From positions 248,001 through 312,000 of the forward strand of contig NZ_JAFBFG010000001.1 of the NCBI RefSeq assembly GCF_016909155.1: DNA of 64,000 nucleotides, given 5' to 3'. Both the position numbers and the translations under genes were made by a program. Shown in pieces: positions 16,380-26,172 of the stretch (positions are counted from its first letter, which is position 1; each line of letters starts with the position of its first letter). The stretch is from Chryseomicrobium aureum. GTDB taxonomy: Bacteria > Bacillota > Bacilli > Bacillales_A > Planococcaceae. Under the pieces are notes generated by a model that had not been told where the DNA came from, made no database searches, and worked only from the letters and a program-made list of their open reading frames with translations.

Positions 16380-17402
16380 ATGAGTTTTTTTAAGAAATGG
16401 AAAGAAAAAATGGCAGGTACGCCTGAAGAGCAGGTTGAAAAACAAAGCATTACTGAAAAGTTTAAAGGGGGTCTCACGAAGACTCGTGACCAATTTACAT
16501 CTAAAGTCAATGACTTAGTAGCAAAATACCGCAAAGTAGATGAGGATTTCTTTGAAGAATTAGAAGAGCTTCTCTTGCAAGCAGATGTTGGCTTTGAAAC
16601 AGTTATGGAACTCATGGACAAGCTGCGTTATGAAGTGCAACGCAAAAATATTAAGGATACATCTGGCATTCAATCCGTCATCGCTGAGAAATTAGTCGAA
16701 ATTTATGAGGATGGAGAAGAGCAGCTAGCAGAAATTACGTTACCAGAAGAAGGGTTAGGCGTTATTTTAATGGTAGGCGTGAATGGTGTCGGCAAAACGA
16801 CGACAATCGGAAAGCTTGCATACCAGTACAAGCAACAGGGAAAAACCGTCATGTTAGCAGCGGGAGACACATTCCGCGCAGGTGCGATTGACCAACTGCA
16901 GGAGTGGGGAAACCGTGTAGGTGTAGAAGTCGTTAAACAAGGCGAAGGGTCAGATCCGGCAGCTGTAATGTATGATGCAGTGCGCGCAGCGAAAAGCCGT
17001 GGTGTCGATATTTTAATCTGTGATACAGCAGGGCGTCTTCAAAATAAAGTCAACTTGATGAATGAGCTGGAAAAGATTCACCGCGTTATTTCACGTGAAG
17101 TGCCAGATGCGCCGCATGAAGTGTTACTTGCTCTAGATGCGACGACAGGTCAAAATGCATTGATTCAAGCCCAGACATTTAAAGAAGTGACAAATGTATC
17201 AGGAATCGTGTTGACGAAGTTAGATGGCACAGCAAAAGGCGGAATCGTTCTTGCTATCCGTAACAAACTTGGTATTCCTGTAAAGTATGTAGGACTTGGA
17301 GAGAAAATCGACGACTTGCAGCCTTTTGATGCAGACAAATATGTATATGGCTTATTTGCTGAAGGATTGGATTTAGAACAACAAAACGAACAAGACAAGT
17401 AA
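16380..17402 (+). CDS. ftsY: Signal recognition particle receptor FtsY
   Basis: 340 aa. Membrane-associated GTPase that docks SRP-ribosome complexes at the translocon. A short charged N-terminal A region is followed by the NG domain: GVNGVGKTTTIGKLA (G1), DTAGRLQNK (G3), TKLDGTAKGG (G4/G5). It is 13 bp after smc and upstream of ffh, the gene for its SRP partner. Confidence 0.96.
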   Translation: MSFFKKWKEKMAGTPEEQVEKQSITEKFKGGLTKTRDQFTSKVNDLVAKYRKVDEDFFEELEELLLQADVGFETVMELMDKLRYEVQRKNIKDTSGIQSVIAEKLVEIYEDGEEQLAEITLPEEGLGVILMVGVNGVGKTTTIGKLAYQYKQQGKTVMLAAGDTFRAGAIDQLQEWGNRVGVEVVKQGEGSDPAAVMYDAVRAAKSRGVDILICDTAGRLQNKVNLMNELEKIHRVISREVPDAPHEVLLALDATTGQNALIQAQTFKEVTNVSGIVLTKLDGTAKGGIVLAIRNKLGIPVKYVGLGEKIDDLQPFDADKYVYGLFAEGLDLEQQNEQDK

Positions 17403-17408
17403 AAATAC

Positions 17409-17437
17409 TTGACAGCACTTGGTCGACCTACTACACT
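17409..17437 (+). promoter_or_regulatory. Strong sigma-A promoter for ylxM-ffh
   Basis: TTGACA, 17 bp, TACACT: a perfect -35 and a 5/6 -10, six bases after the ftsY stop. Predicted start about 24 nt before the ylxM ATG. Confidence 0.85.
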
Positions 17438-17466
17438 AGTGGGTGTAACCGAAAGGGAGCGACAAG

Positions 17467-17796
17467 ATGATTGAAAAAACAACCCGAATCAACTTCCTGT
17501 TTGACTTTTATCAATCACTTTTAACAGATAAACAACGCTCATACATGGAACTTTATTATTTAGATGATTTGTCTCTAGGTGAAATCGCAGAAGAATACGA
17601 AATCTCCCGTCAAGCGGTCTATGACAACATACGTCGTACAGAGATGATGCTTGAAGAATATGAGACAAAACTAACACTTCTTGAAAAATTTCAGCAGCGC
17701 CAACAGTTGGTTGAACAACTCGAAGCGGCTGTGAAACAAAATCAATCACCTGAAAATGTACTCGCTTTATTAGAGCAACTAAAAGGCGTCGAATAG
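17467..17796 (+). CDS. ylxM: UPF0122 helix-turn-helix protein YlxM
   Basis: 109 aa. Sigma-70 region-4-like helix-turn-helix at about residues 20-55 ([34 protein letters not shown]), followed by a coiled C-terminus. Homologues have been linked to SRP function, and the gene nearly always precedes ffh, here by 11 bp. It is not a sigma factor: only this one helical domain is present. Confidence 0.93.
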   Translation: MIEKTTRINFLFDFYQSLLTDKQRSYMELYYLDDLSLGEIAEEYEISRQAVYDNIRRTEMMLEEYETKLTLLEKFQQRQQLVEQLEAAVKQNQSPENVLALLEQLKGVE

Positions 17797-17807
17797 GAGG
17801 AGCAATC

Positions 17808-19163
17808 ATGGCTTTTGAAGGTTTAGCAGAACGACTCCAAGGGACGATGCAAAAGATTAAAGGTAAAGGAAAGATTTCCGAGGCGGATGTCAAAGAAATG
17901 ATGCGCGAAGTCCGCTTTGCTTTGATTGAAGCAGACGTCAACTTAAAAGTCGTCAAAGAGTTTATCAAAACGGTATCTGAACGTGCGGTTGGTCAAGACG
18001 TTATGAAGAGTTTGACGCCTGGTCAACAAGTCATCAAAATTGTAAAAGATGAATTGACGCAATTAATGGGTGGCGAACAAAGTAAAATCGCTTTTTCTAC
18101 ACGTCCGCCAACAGTCATTATGATGGTCGGTTTGCAGGGGGCCGGTAAAACGACGACAAGTGGTAAGCTTGCGTCTGTACTTCGTAAAAAATATAATAGA
18201 AAACCTCTATTAGTAGCGGCTGATATTTATCGTCCAGCAGCCATTAAACAGCTTGAGACGCTGGGTAAGCAATTATCGCTTCCTGTCTTCTCGCTTGGCA
18301 CTGAGGTATCACCTGTAGAGATTGCAAGACAAGCCATTGAACACGCTAAACAAGAGCATCATGATGTGGTGATCATCGATACAGCGGGTCGTCTACACGT
18401 AGACGAGACGTTAATGGATGAATTAAAACAGATCCGTGCTTTAAAAGAGCCAGATGAAATCTTCTTAGTTGTCGATTCAATGACAGGGCAAGATGCTGTG
18501 AATGTCGCATCCAACTTTAATGAAGCCATCGGTATCACAGGCGTTGTATTAACAAAGCTTGATGGAGATACACGCGGTGGAGCTGCGTTATCCATACGTT
18601 CCGTTACTCAAAAACCGATTAAATTTGTCGGTATGGGTGAGAAGATGGACGCTTTAGAAGAATTCCACCCAGATCGCATGGCTTCTCGAATTCTTGGGAT
18701 GGGCGACATGTTGTCGCTCATTGAAAAAGCACAAACGGAAGTCGATGAAACGAAAGCAAAAGAGCTTGAAGAAAAGATCCGTACGCAATCATTTACGTTT
18801 GATGATTTCATCGAGCAACTCCAACAAGTGAAAAAGATGGGACCGCTTGATGAGATTTTGAAGATGCTTCCGGGCGCTGGAAAAATCAAAGGTCTTGAAA
18901 ATGCAAAAGTCGATGAGAAACAGATGGGGCGCGTCGAAGCGATTATTTATTCAATGACGCCTCATGAAAAATCACATCCCGAGAGCATCAATGGCAGTCG
19001 TAAAAAGCGAATTGCAAAGGGGTCGGGAACTTCTATTCAAGAAGTAAATCGTCTTTTGAAACAATTTGAAGACATGAAAAAGATGATGAAACAAATGTCT
19101 GGTATGCAACAAAAAGGCAAGAAAAAGATGAATTTCCCAGGTATGGATGGGTTATTTCGATAA
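17808..19163 (+). CDS. ffh: Signal recognition particle protein Ffh
   Basis: 451 aa. GTPase of the bacterial SRP; binds 4.5S/scRNA and nascent signal sequences. N domain, then G domain with GLQGAGKTTTSGKLA (about residue 107), DTAGRLHVDE and TKLDGDTRGGA; the C-terminal M domain is methionine-rich (MKKMMKQMSGMQ) and contains SRKKRIAKGSG for RNA contact. Co-transcribed with ylxM from the promoter at 17409. Confidence 0.97.
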   Translation: MAFEGLAERLQGTMQKIKGKGKISEADVKEMMREVRFALIEADVNLKVVKEFIKTVSERAVGQDVMKSLTPGQQVIKIVKDELTQLMGGEQSKIAFSTRPPTVIMMVGLQGAGKTTTSGKLASVLRKKYNRKPLLVAADIYRPAAIKQLETLGKQLSLPVFSLGTEVSPVEIARQAIEHAKQEHHDVVIIDTAGRLHVDETLMDELKQIRALKEPDEIFLVVDSMTGQDAVNVASNFNEAIGITGVVLTKLDGDTRGGAALSIRSVTQKPIKFVGMGEKMDALEEFHPDRMASRILGMGDMLSLIEKAQTEVDETKAKELEEKIRTQSFTFDDFIEQLQQVKKMGPLDEILKMLPGAGKIKGLENAKVDEKQMGRVEAIIYSMTPHEKSHPESINGSRKKRIAKGSGTSIQEVNRLLKQFEDMKKMMKQMSGMQQKGKKKMNFPGMDGLFR

Positions 19164-19189
19164 CTTTTAGTAGTGTTAAGAAAAAACAC

Positions 19190-19218
19190 TTTACAAACTA
19201 AAAAAAGCTTGGTAATAT
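19190..19218 (+). promoter_or_regulatory. Sigma-A promoter for rpsP-khpA
   Basis: TTTACA, 17 bp, TAATAT, ending 38 bp before the rpsP ATG. A weak hairpin just upstream (AGTGTT / AACACT) may end ffh transcripts. Confidence 0.65.
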
Positions 19219-19253
19219 ACTATCTTGTGTGAAACTATTCGGAGGTGCACTAA

Positions 19254-19529
<276 letters not shown>

Positions 19530-19543
19530 TCGGGGGTGATTGC

Positions 19544-19777
19544 ATGAAGCAGCTGATTGAAACGATCGTAACACCACTTGTCGACCATCCGGAATCCATT
19601 GAGATTCAAGAACAGGTCTCCGGGAACCGGGTTGTCTATAAGCTTTCTGTACATCCAGAAGATATGGGGAAAGTCATTGGCAAACAAGGACGTGTCGCAA
19701 AAGCGATTCGAACAATTGTGTATTCAGCAGCAAGCAGTCACCAATCAAAACGTGTATTTGTCGATATTTTGGATTGA
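19544..19777 (+). CDS. khpA: KH-domain RNA-binding protein KhpA
   Basis: 77 aa, a single KH domain with the GxxG loop GKQG (near residue 46) in the segment MGKVIGKQGRVAKAIRTIV. KhpA pairs with KhpB/Jag in Firmicutes and affects cell elongation and RNA handling. Follows rpsP by 14 bp. B. subtilis ylqD, normally next, is absent. Confidence 0.95.
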   Translation: MKQLIETIVTPLVDHPESIEIQEQVSGNRVVYKLSVHPEDMGKVIGKQGRVAKAIRTIVYSAASSHQSKRVFVDILD

Positions 19778-19781
19778 CCGA

Positions 19782-19812
19782 AAGGAAGAACTCAACTAGT
19801 TCTTCCTTTTTG
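19782..19812 (+). terminator. Intrinsic terminator after khpA
   Basis: AAGGAAGAACT / AGTTCTTCCTT stem with a CAA-type loop and a T run. Confidence 0.9.
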
Positions 19813-19842
19813 TTCGTCTACGACTAGCAAAGGAGCGGTACA

Positions 19843-20361
19843 ATGACACATTGGTTAAATGTAGGAAAGATTGTCAATACGCATGGGATTCGTGGAGAAG
19901 TTCGAATTTTAGCATCGACAGATTTTCCCGAGGAACGCTTTAAAAAAGGCAGCGAGCTGGCAGTATTCAAAGAGGATCACCATATCCAAACGGTAAAGAT
20001 TGCAAGCCATCGCACGCATAAGAACTTTGACTTAGTTACATTCGATGGCATGCCATCAATCAACGACGTTGAAAAATTCAAAGATCATTTTCTGAAAGTA
20101 GATGCGGCCACATTAACGGAGCTTGAGGACCATGCCTATTATTACCATGAAATTCTCGGCTGCGACGTTGTCTCGACGGACGGAGAAGACATTGGTAAAG
20201 TCACAGAAATTTTAGCTACAGGCGCAAACGATGTGTGGGAAGTAACGCCTGTAAAAGGGAAGAAACATTATATCCCGTATATCGAGCAAGTAGTCAAATC
20301 AGTTGACCCACAGGAAAAGAAAATCGTGATTGAAGTCATGGAAGGTTTGCTGAGCGAATGA
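19843..20361 (+). CDS. rimM: 16S rRNA processing protein RimM
   Basis: 172 aa. Assists 30S head assembly by binding S19. N-terminal RimM domain ([27 protein letters not shown]) and C-terminal PRC-barrel (about residues 95-170, [17 protein letters not shown] ... [12 protein letters not shown]). Ribosome site AAAGGAGCGG. Overlaps trmD by 4 nt. Confidence 0.96.
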   Translation: MTHWLNVGKIVNTHGIRGEVRILASTDFPEERFKKGSELAVFKEDHHIQTVKIASHRTHKNFDLVTFDGMPSINDVEKFKDHFLKVDAATLTELEDHAYYYHEILGCDVVSTDGEDIGKVTEILATGANDVWEVTPVKGKKHYIPYIEQVVKSVDPQEKKIVIEVMEGLLSE

Positions 20362-21086
20362 AGATTCAAGTACTGTCTTTATTTCCAGAGATGTTTGAAG
20401 GAGTATTTGGTTCGTCCATCTTAAAAAAAGCGCAAGAATCTGGCAGAGCCAAACTTGAAGTCATCAACTTTAGAGACTATTCAGAGTCGAAACACAAGCA
20501 AGTCGATGATTATCCGTATGGTGGTGGGGCTGGGATGGTATTAAAGCCGGAACCTTTATTTGCAGCAGTGGATGCAGTAAAGCACCAAACTGCAAAATCA
20601 CCTCGCGTCCTATTAATGTGTCCTCAAGGGGAACGCTTTTCTCAACAAAAAGCAGAAGAGCTTGCGAAAGAAGAAGCACTCATCATCATCTGTGGTCATT
20701 ACGAAGGATACGATGAGCGCATTCGTGAGCATCTTGTGACGGACGAAATTTCAATAGGGGACTTCGTGCTAACAGGTGGAGAAATTGCAGCGATGACAGT
20801 AGTCGATAGTGTTGTGCGCTTATTGCCAGACGTTCTAGGTAAGCAAGCTTCTCACGAACAAGATTCTTTTTCCACAGGATTACTTGAGCACCCCCATTAT
20901 ACGCGTCCAGCTGACTTTAACGGCATGAAAGTTCCAGAGGTGTTATTGTCCGGAAATCATGCGAAAATTGAACAGTGGCGACGTGAAGAGTCTTTAAAGC
21001 GCACGTTCGAACGCAGACCAGATTTGCTCGAGTCAGCTACACTGACGGAGCAAGACTTGGCCTTTTTGGAAACATTGAAAAACTAG
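20358..21086 (+). CDS. trmD: tRNA (guanine-N1-)-methyltransferase
   Basis: 242 aa SPOUT-class enzyme; methylates G37 of tRNAs using S-adenosylmethionine, preventing +1 frameshifting. Motifs: [23 protein letters not shown] and the knotted SAM site [11 protein letters not shown] and [10 protein letters not shown]. Start overlaps the rimM stop. Confidence 0.97.
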   Translation: MKIQVLSLFPEMFEGVFGSSILKKAQESGRAKLEVINFRDYSESKHKQVDDYPYGGGAGMVLKPEPLFAAVDAVKHQTAKSPRVLLMCPQGERFSQQKAEELAKEEALIIICGHYEGYDERIREHLVTDEISIGDFVLTGGEIAAMTVVDSVVRLLPDVLGKQASHEQDSFSTGLLEHPHYTRPADFNGMKVPEVLLSGNHAKIEQWRREESLKRTFERRPDLLESATLTEQDLAFLETLKN

Positions 21087-21096
21087 CTGACAAGTA

Positions 21097-21125
21097 TTGC
21101 AACTTGTCAATGTCTATGGTATGAT
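21097..21125 (+). promoter_or_regulatory. Sigma-A promoter for rplS, extended -10
   Basis: TTGCAA, 17 bp, TATGAT with an upstream TG (TGGTATGAT). It lies in the 132-bp trmD-rplS gap, giving rplS its own transcript and an untranslated leader of roughly 85 nt. Confidence 0.75.
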
Positions 21126-21131
21126 GTTTGA

Positions 21132-21218
21132 TGTGCTTCTATACAGAAGCATCTATTTTGGGTGTTCCGCTGCAGCGGATAAGCGTGTAAGAGCATTCGT
21201 ATAAGGAGAGAAATGATT
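21132..21218 (+). ncRNA. Structured rplS leader (L19-leader candidate)
   Basis: Two adjacent hairpins lie between the promoter and ribosome site: TGCTTCT / AGAAGCA (21134-21150) and ATCCGCTGCAGCGGAT-like pairing around 21165-21180. Firmicutes rplS mRNAs are known to carry an L19 autoregulatory leader at this position; assignment to that family is by position and structure, not by a model search. Confidence 0.5.
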
Positions 21219-21563
21219 ATGCAAAACATTATTTCAGAGATTACAAAAGATCAGCTTCGTTCTGACCTTCCATCGTTCCGTCCTGGAGACACTGTACGTG
21301 TACACGTTAAAGTTGTCGAAGGTACTCGTGAGCGTTTACAGGTATTCGAAGGTGTTGTAATCAAACGTCGTGGCGGCGGTATCAGCGAAACTTTCACAGT
21401 TCGTAAAATTTCTTCTGGTGTAGGTGTTGAGCGTACATTCCCTGTACACACACCAAAGATTGCACGTCTTGAAGTTGTTCGTCGTGGTAAAGTACGTCGT
21501 GCGAAATTGTACTACCTACGTAACCTACGTGGTAAAGCAGCTCGAATTAAAGAACTTCGCTAA
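21219..21563 (+). CDS. rplS: 50S ribosomal protein L19
   Basis: 114 aa protein at the 30S-50S interface. Family segments are [20 protein letters not shown] and [16 protein letters not shown], with a basic C-terminus. ATG 21219 (MQNI) is chosen over 21213 because AAGGAGAG ends only 2 nt before 21213 but 8 nt before 21219, and homologues start MQ. Confidence 0.97.
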   Translation: MQNIISEITKDQLRSDLPSFRPGDTVRVHVKVVEGTRERLQVFEGVVIKRRGGGISETFTVRKISSGVGVERTFPVHTPKIARLEVVRRGKVRRAKLYYLRNLRGKAARIKELR

Positions 21564-21567
21564 TTGG

Positions 21568-21610
21568 AATACTGTGTGTTGTCGTAAGACAGCATGCAGT
21601 ATTTTTATTT
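21568..21610 (+). terminator. Intrinsic terminator of rplS
   Basis: Long stem AATACTG..TTGTC / GACAG..CAGTATT followed by a T-rich tail. A second small hairpin with six T (TAGAG / CTCTA, about 21646-21666) follows before lepB. Confidence 0.85.
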
Positions 21611-21698
21611 ATAAAGACTTAACACATTATAAGATGGTTACAACTAGAGAAAACCCTCTATTTTTTGTAAGATAGAAGGTGAGGGGAGAGCTGAGCGA

Positions 21699-22256
21699 AT
21701 GGAAACAGCCAAAAAGAAAAATGAAGTATGGGAATGGGCAAAAGCAATTTTAATTGCATTTAGTATTGCAGCATTGATTCGTTTCTTTCTATTCACACCA
21801 ATCGTAGTTGACGGGGAATCCATGATGCCCACCTTAAACAATGGTGACCGTATGGTCGTGAACAAAATTGGCTACGACATCGGTACGCCAGAGCGCTTTG
21901 AAATCGTTGTGTTCCACGCACCAGAGCAGAAAAATTACATTAAACGTATTATTGGACTGCCAGGGGACCATATTGCGTATGAAGATGATCAACTGTACAT
22001 CAATGGTGAAGCTGTGCCGGAGCCTTATCTGGATCAGTATAAAGCTGAGATTACAGAAGGAACACTCACAGAAAACTTCACTTTAGAGGAGCTTACACAG
22101 CTTTCAGAAATCCCAGAGGGGTATTTCTTCGTAATGGGGGATAACCGTCGTTATTCAAAAGATAGTCGCGCAATCGGCCTCGTTCCAGAAGATGAAATCA
22201 TCGGGACGACAAGTTTGATTTTTTGGCCGTTAGAAGATATTAGTATTGTAAAGTAG
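21699..22256 (+). CDS. lepB: Type I signal peptidase
   Basis: 185 aa, S26 family, the Gram-positive short form with a single N-terminal membrane anchor (about residues 13-33). Removes signal peptides at the outer membrane face. The catalytic dyad is Ser41 (GESMMPTL) and Lys82 ([11 protein letters not shown]); box E is [11 protein letters not shown]. Ribosome site GAGGGGAG. B. subtilis has several sip genes, none at this place between rplS and rbgA, whereas many other Bacillales do. Confidence 0.95.
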   Translation: METAKKKNEVWEWAKAILIAFSIAALIRFFLFTPIVVDGESMMPTLNNGDRMVVNKIGYDIGTPERFEIVVFHAPEQKNYIKRIIGLPGDHIAYEDDQLYINGEAVPEPYLDQYKAEITEGTLTENFTLEELTQLSEIPEGYFFVMGDNRRYSKDSRAIGLVPEDEIIGTTSLIFWPLEDISIVK

Positions 22257-22266
22257 AGGTGTCACA

Positions 22267-23130
22267 ATGACGATTCAATGGTTCCCGGGACATATGGCAA
22301 AAGCACGCCGGGAAGTAACAGAAAACTTAAAGCTTGTGGACATCGTTTTCGAACTGGTAGATGCACGTCTACCAGTTTCTTCACGTAATCCAATGCTCGA
22401 GCAAATTGTTCATCAAAAGACAAAATTGATGATTTTAACGAAAGCTGATATGGCGGATGAGCGCGAGACAGCTAAATGGATCGAATACTACGCTACTCAA
22501 GGTATACAAGCTGTTGCCATCAATTCATTTGAGGGAAAAGATCTTGAAAAAGTTTTAAAAGAAACACGTGTACTTTTGAAACCAAAGTTTGACCGCATGA
22601 AGTCTCGTGGAATGAAACCACGCGCGATTCGTGCGATGATTTTAGGGATTCCAAACGTTGGGAAGTCAACATTGATTAACCGGTTTGCGAAAAAGAATAT
22701 CGCCCGAACAGGAAATACACCAGGTGTTACAAAGTCGCAACAATGGATCAAAATCGCAAAAGAACTAGAGCTTCTAGATACACCTGGGATTCTTTGGCCA
22801 AAGTTTGAAGACCAGCAAATCGGCTTTAAACTCGCTTTGTCAGGCGCTATCAAAGATGCAGTTCTTCGTATGGAAGACTTAGCCGTATATGCCCTTCGAT
22901 TTTTAGAAGCGCATTACCCAGAACGTTTACAAGAACGTTTTCAACTTGAAACAGTGGGAGACGACTTAGAACAAGTGTTTAATCATATCGGTCAACTACG
23001 TAAGGTATACGCAACAGGTGGAGAAGTGGATTATGACGCTGTTGCAGAACTTATCGTTCGAGATGTCCGAAATGAGCATCTTGGTCGCTTGACATTTGAT
23101 TTTGTAGAAGACGAAGCCCCTTTGGAATAG
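22267..23130 (+). CDS. rbgA: Ribosome biogenesis GTPase RbgA
   Basis: 287 aa, circularly permuted GTPase needed for late 50S assembly. The motif order is permuted as expected: TKAD (G4, near residue 59) precedes GIPNVGKST (G1, near 129) and DTPG (G3). N-terminal [13 protein letters not shown] is the family signature. Follows lepB by 10 bp. Its stop codon lies in the loop of its terminator. Confidence 0.96.
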   Translation: MTIQWFPGHMAKARREVTENLKLVDIVFELVDARLPVSSRNPMLEQIVHQKTKLMILTKADMADERETAKWIEYYATQGIQAVAINSFEGKDLEKVLKETRVLLKPKFDRMKSRGMKPRAIRAMILGIPNVGKSTLINRFAKKNIARTGNTPGVTKSQQWIKIAKELELLDTPGILWPKFEDQQIGFKLALSGAIKDAVLRMEDLAVYALRFLEAHYPERLQERFQLETVGDDLEQVFNHIGQLRKVYATGGEVDYDAVAELIVRDVRNEHLGRLTFDFVEDEAPLE

Positions 23131-23146
23131 TTCCAAAGGGTTTTTT
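23118..23146 (+). terminator. Intrinsic terminator overlapping the rbgA stop
   Basis: CCCTTTGGAA / TTCCAAAGGG perfect 10-bp stem whose 3-nt loop is the TAG stop codon, followed by six T. Confidence 0.93.
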
Positions 23147-23163
23147 ATGTAGGAGGAGTCTAG

Positions 23164-23934
23164 TTGGAATCACTAAAACTAATTAAAGAAAAGCTAGTAG
23201 CTGCAACCAGTGAAGAGGAATGGATCACAGCACTTCGGTCAGATGAACGCACAGGTGTAAAAAAACTACTGGCATCATTCGACCGGAAAGTACAGAAAGA
23301 ACAACAAAAATGGTCAGACTATAAAGCTCGTCATGAATTTGATTCAACGTTTGGAGAAGGACTCGTTGCTGGAGTCGACGAAGCCGGGAGAGGACCACTT
23401 GCAGGGCCAGTAGTAACAGCAGCAGTCATTTTGCCAAAAAACACTGAGGCACTCGTCGATGTCAACGATTCAAAGCAGCTCAAAAAAAAAATACGAGAAG
23501 CGCTTGCCGAGTTAATTAAAGAGCATGCTGTAAGCTACGCTGTTCATATCCAACCGCGACAAGAGATCGACCGATTGAATATTTATGAGGCAACTCGTCA
23601 GTCCATGTTGGCATCAATCGGAGGGTTACAAGTAAAACCTGACATCGTCCTGTCAGATGCAATGCCACTTCCGATTGAGCAGCCATGCTACGATTTGATT
23701 AAAGGAGATGCGCGTAGTTTGTCGATTGCAGCAGCCTCAATTCTTGCTAAAACAACGCGTGATGCGTATATGGATCAACTTGCACTAGACTATCCACAGT
23801 ACGGGTTTGACAAGCATTCTGGGTATGGCACAGCTGTTCACCTTCAAGCAATCGATACGTATGGGATTTGTCCTGAACATCGTCACTCGTTTGAGCCAAT
23901 CAAAACACTCGTTCAATTTATGAGAGAAGATTGA
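23164..23934 (+). CDS. rnhB: Ribonuclease HII
   Basis: 256 aa. Cuts RNA in RNA-DNA hybrids and misincorporated ribonucleotides. It has the N-terminal extension typical of Bacillales RNase HII (residues 1-65), then GVDEAGRGPLAGPV with catalytic Asp-Glu, NDSKQLKKK, and LSDAM. Start is TTG after AGGAGGAG. B. subtilis genes ylqG and ylqH, which follow rnhB there, are absent. Confidence 0.94.
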   Translation: MESLKLIKEKLVAATSEEEWITALRSDERTGVKKLLASFDRKVQKEQQKWSDYKARHEFDSTFGEGLVAGVDEAGRGPLAGPVVTAAVILPKNTEALVDVNDSKQLKKKIREALAELIKEHAVSYAVHIQPRQEIDRLNIYEATRQSMLASIGGLQVKPDIVLSDAMPLPIEQPCYDLIKGDARSLSIAAASILAKTTRDAYMDQLALDYPQYGFDKHSGYGTAVHLQAIDTYGICPEHRHSFEPIKTLVQFMRED

Positions 23935-23957
23935 AAATTCGCAGTTTCAGACTTTTA

Positions 23958-23986
23958 TGGACATATTGTGACAGGTTTTATACAAT
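23958..23986 (+). promoter_or_regulatory. Sigma-A promoter for sucCD
   Basis: TGGACA, 17 bp, TACAAT in the 94-bp gap before sucC, 42 bp from the ATG. Confidence 0.7.
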
Positions 23987-24028
23987 GGGGGAGGTAGTAA
24001 ACTCAATAGTTCGATTGGAGGACGCACA

Positions 24029-25189
24029 ATGAATATCCATGAATACCAGGGAAAACAATTGCTACGTCAATATGGAGTTGCAGTGCCAAACGGAATCGTT
24101 GCTTTCTCACCAGAAGAAGCAGTTAAAGCAGCGAAAGAATTAGGCGCAGCAGTAACAGTTGTCAAAGCTCAAATTCACGCAGGTGGTCGCGGTAAAGCAG
24201 GCGGCGTTAAGATTGCAAAAAATCTTGACGAAGTACGTGAATACGCGAAAGAACTGATCGGTAAAGTTCTTGTAACGCACCAAACAGGTCCTGAAGGTAA
24301 AGAAGTAAAACGCATTTATATCGAAGAAGGTAGCGATATTCAAAAAGAATATTACATCGGACTTGTATTAGATCGTGCAACTTCTCGTGTAACGCTTATG
24401 GGTTCTGAAGAAGGCGGTATGGATATCGAGGAAGTAGCAGCAAACACGCCTGAGCGTTTGTTCTACGAAGAAATCGATCCAGTTGTTGGTCTTACAGGCT
24501 TCCAAGCGCGTCGCATGGCGTTCAACATGAACATTCCTGCTAAGCTTGTCAACAAAGCTGTAAAATTCATGTTGGGTCTTTACAAAGTATATGTTGAAAA
24601 AGATGCTGCAATCGTTGAGATCAACCCACTTGTTGTGACAGGTGACGATCAAGTTATCGCGCTTGATGCAAAATTCAACTTTGATGCGAATGCATTGTAC
24701 CGTCATCCAGAAATTATGGAAATGCGTGACTATGATGAAGAAGATGCAAAAGAAATCGAAGCTTCTAAATATGACCTTAGCTACATCTCATTAGATGGAA
24801 ACATCGGATGTATGGTTAACGGTGCCGGACTTGCTATGGCAACAATGGATACGATCAGCTATTACGGCGGATCACCCGCTAACTTCCTGGACGTTGGGGG
24901 CGGTGCGACAGCTGAGAAAGTAACAGAAGCATTCAAAATCATTCTTTCTGATAAAAACGTAAAAGGTATTTTTGTTAATATCTTTGGCGGAATCATGAAG
25001 TGTGACGTTATTGCTGAAGGTGTTATTATCGCAGCAAAAGAAGTTGGACTACAAGTACCACTTGTTGTTCGTCTTGAAGGTACAAACGTAGACCTTGGTA
25101 AGAAAATGTTGAACGAATCAGGTCTTAACATCATCGCAGCTGATTCTATGGCTGACGGCGCACAAAAAATCGTGAAACTTGTAGGATAA
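24029..25189 (+). CDS. sucC: Succinyl-CoA ligase (ADP-forming) beta subunit
   Basis: 386 aa. With SucD, converts succinyl-CoA to succinate with substrate-level phosphorylation in the TCA cycle. N-terminal ATP-grasp domain ([49 protein letters not shown]), then a C-terminal ligase domain with [18 protein letters not shown] and [13 protein letters not shown]. Strong codon conservation with sucD, 18 bp downstream. Confidence 0.98.
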   Translation: MNIHEYQGKQLLRQYGVAVPNGIVAFSPEEAVKAAKELGAAVTVVKAQIHAGGRGKAGGVKIAKNLDEVREYAKELIGKVLVTHQTGPEGKEVKRIYIEEGSDIQKEYYIGLVLDRATSRVTLMGSEEGGMDIEEVAANTPERLFYEEIDPVVGLTGFQARRMAFNMNIPAKLVNKAVKFMLGLYKVYVEKDAAIVEINPLVVTGDDQVIALDAKFNFDANALYRHPEIMEMRDYDEEDAKEIEASKYDLSYISLDGNIGCMVNGAGLAMATMDTISYYGGSPANFLDVGGGATAEKVTEAFKIILSDKNVKGIFVNIFGGIMKCDVIAEGVIIAAKEVGLQVPLVVRLEGTNVDLGKKMLNESGLNIIAADSMADGAQKIVKLVG

Positions 25190-25207
25190 GAAAGGCAGGG
25201 AGATAAA

Positions 25208-26110
25208 ATGAGCGTATATATTAATAAAGATACGAAAGTACTCGTTCAAGGAATCACGGGCTCAACTGCTCTTTTCCATACAAAACAAATGATTGAGTAC
25301 GGTACGAAAATCGTTGCAGGTGTTACACCTGGTAAAGGCGGTACGGAAGTTGAAGGCGTGCCAGTATTTAACACAGTTGAAGAAGCTGTAAAAGCTACAG
25401 GCGCTAATGTTTCTGTTATTTATGTACCTGCACCATTTGCGGCTGATGCAATTTTAGAAGCGGTTGATGCTGAGCTTGATATGGCAATTTGTATCACTGA
25501 GCATATTCCAGTTCTTGACATGGTCAATGTGCGACGTTACATGGAAGGTAAAAAGACACGCTTGGTCGGTCCTAACTGCCCTGGTGTCATCACAGCTGAC
25601 GAATGTAAAATTGGAATCATGCCTGGTTACATCCATACAAAAGGTCACGTCGGAGTTGTTTCACGCTCTGGTACACTTACGTATGAAGCTGTTCACCAGT
25701 TAACACAAGAAGGCATTGGTCAAACGACTGCTGTCGGTATCGGTGGAGACCCTGTAAACGGGACAAACTTTATCGATGTTCTGAAAGCATTCAACGAAGA
25801 TGAAGATACGTATGCAGTGGTAATGATCGGTGAGATCGGCGGAACAGCAGAAGAAGAAGCGGCTGAGTGGATCAAAGCGAACATGAAAAAACCTGTAGTC
25901 GGATTCATTGGTGGGCAAACTGCACCTCCAGGAAAACGTATGGGTCACGCTGGAGCTATCATCTCAGGTGGACAAGGAACTGCAGAAGGCAAAATCAGCG
26001 CTATGAAAGATGCTGGTATGAAAGTTGCAGCAACTCCATCTGTAATCGGTGAAACTTTAATTGAAGCAATTAAAGAAGCGGGTCTTTACGACGCGTGTAA
26101 AACACACTAA
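25208..26110 (+). CDS. sucD: Succinyl-CoA ligase (ADP-forming) alpha subunit
   Basis: 300 aa, the CoA-binding and phosphoryl-carrying subunit. N-terminal Rossmann fold ([21 protein letters not shown]), [17 protein letters not shown], and the active-site His247 in [16 protein letters not shown], which is transiently phosphorylated. Followed by a clean terminator. Confidence 0.98.
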   Translation: MSVYINKDTKVLVQGITGSTALFHTKQMIEYGTKIVAGVTPGKGGTEVEGVPVFNTVEEAVKATGANVSVIYVPAPFAADAILEAVDAELDMAICITEHIPVLDMVNVRRYMEGKKTRLVGPNCPGVITADECKIGIMPGYIHTKGHVGVVSRSGTLTYEAVHQLTQEGIGQTTAVGIGGDPVNGTNFIDVLKAFNEDEDTYAVVMIGEIGGTAEEEAAEWIKANMKKPVVGFIGGQTAPPGKRMGHAGAIISGGQGTAEGKISAMKDAGMKVAATPSVIGETLIEAIKEAGLYDACKTH

Positions 26111-26117
26111 TATTAGA

Positions 26118-26144
26118 GATACGGCACACGCCGTATCTTTTTTT
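26118..26144 (+). terminator. Intrinsic terminator of sucCD
   Basis: GATACGGC / GCCGTATC perfect stem, loop ACAC, then seven T. Confidence 0.93.
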
Positions 26145-26172
26145 ATCCCCAAATCTAACCTCGAGGTGATAT

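Noticed and set aside
17489-17968. 159-codon antisense frame across ylxM-ffh
   Set aside because: Overlaps two well-identified genes and the strong plus-strand transcription unit; no independent signal.
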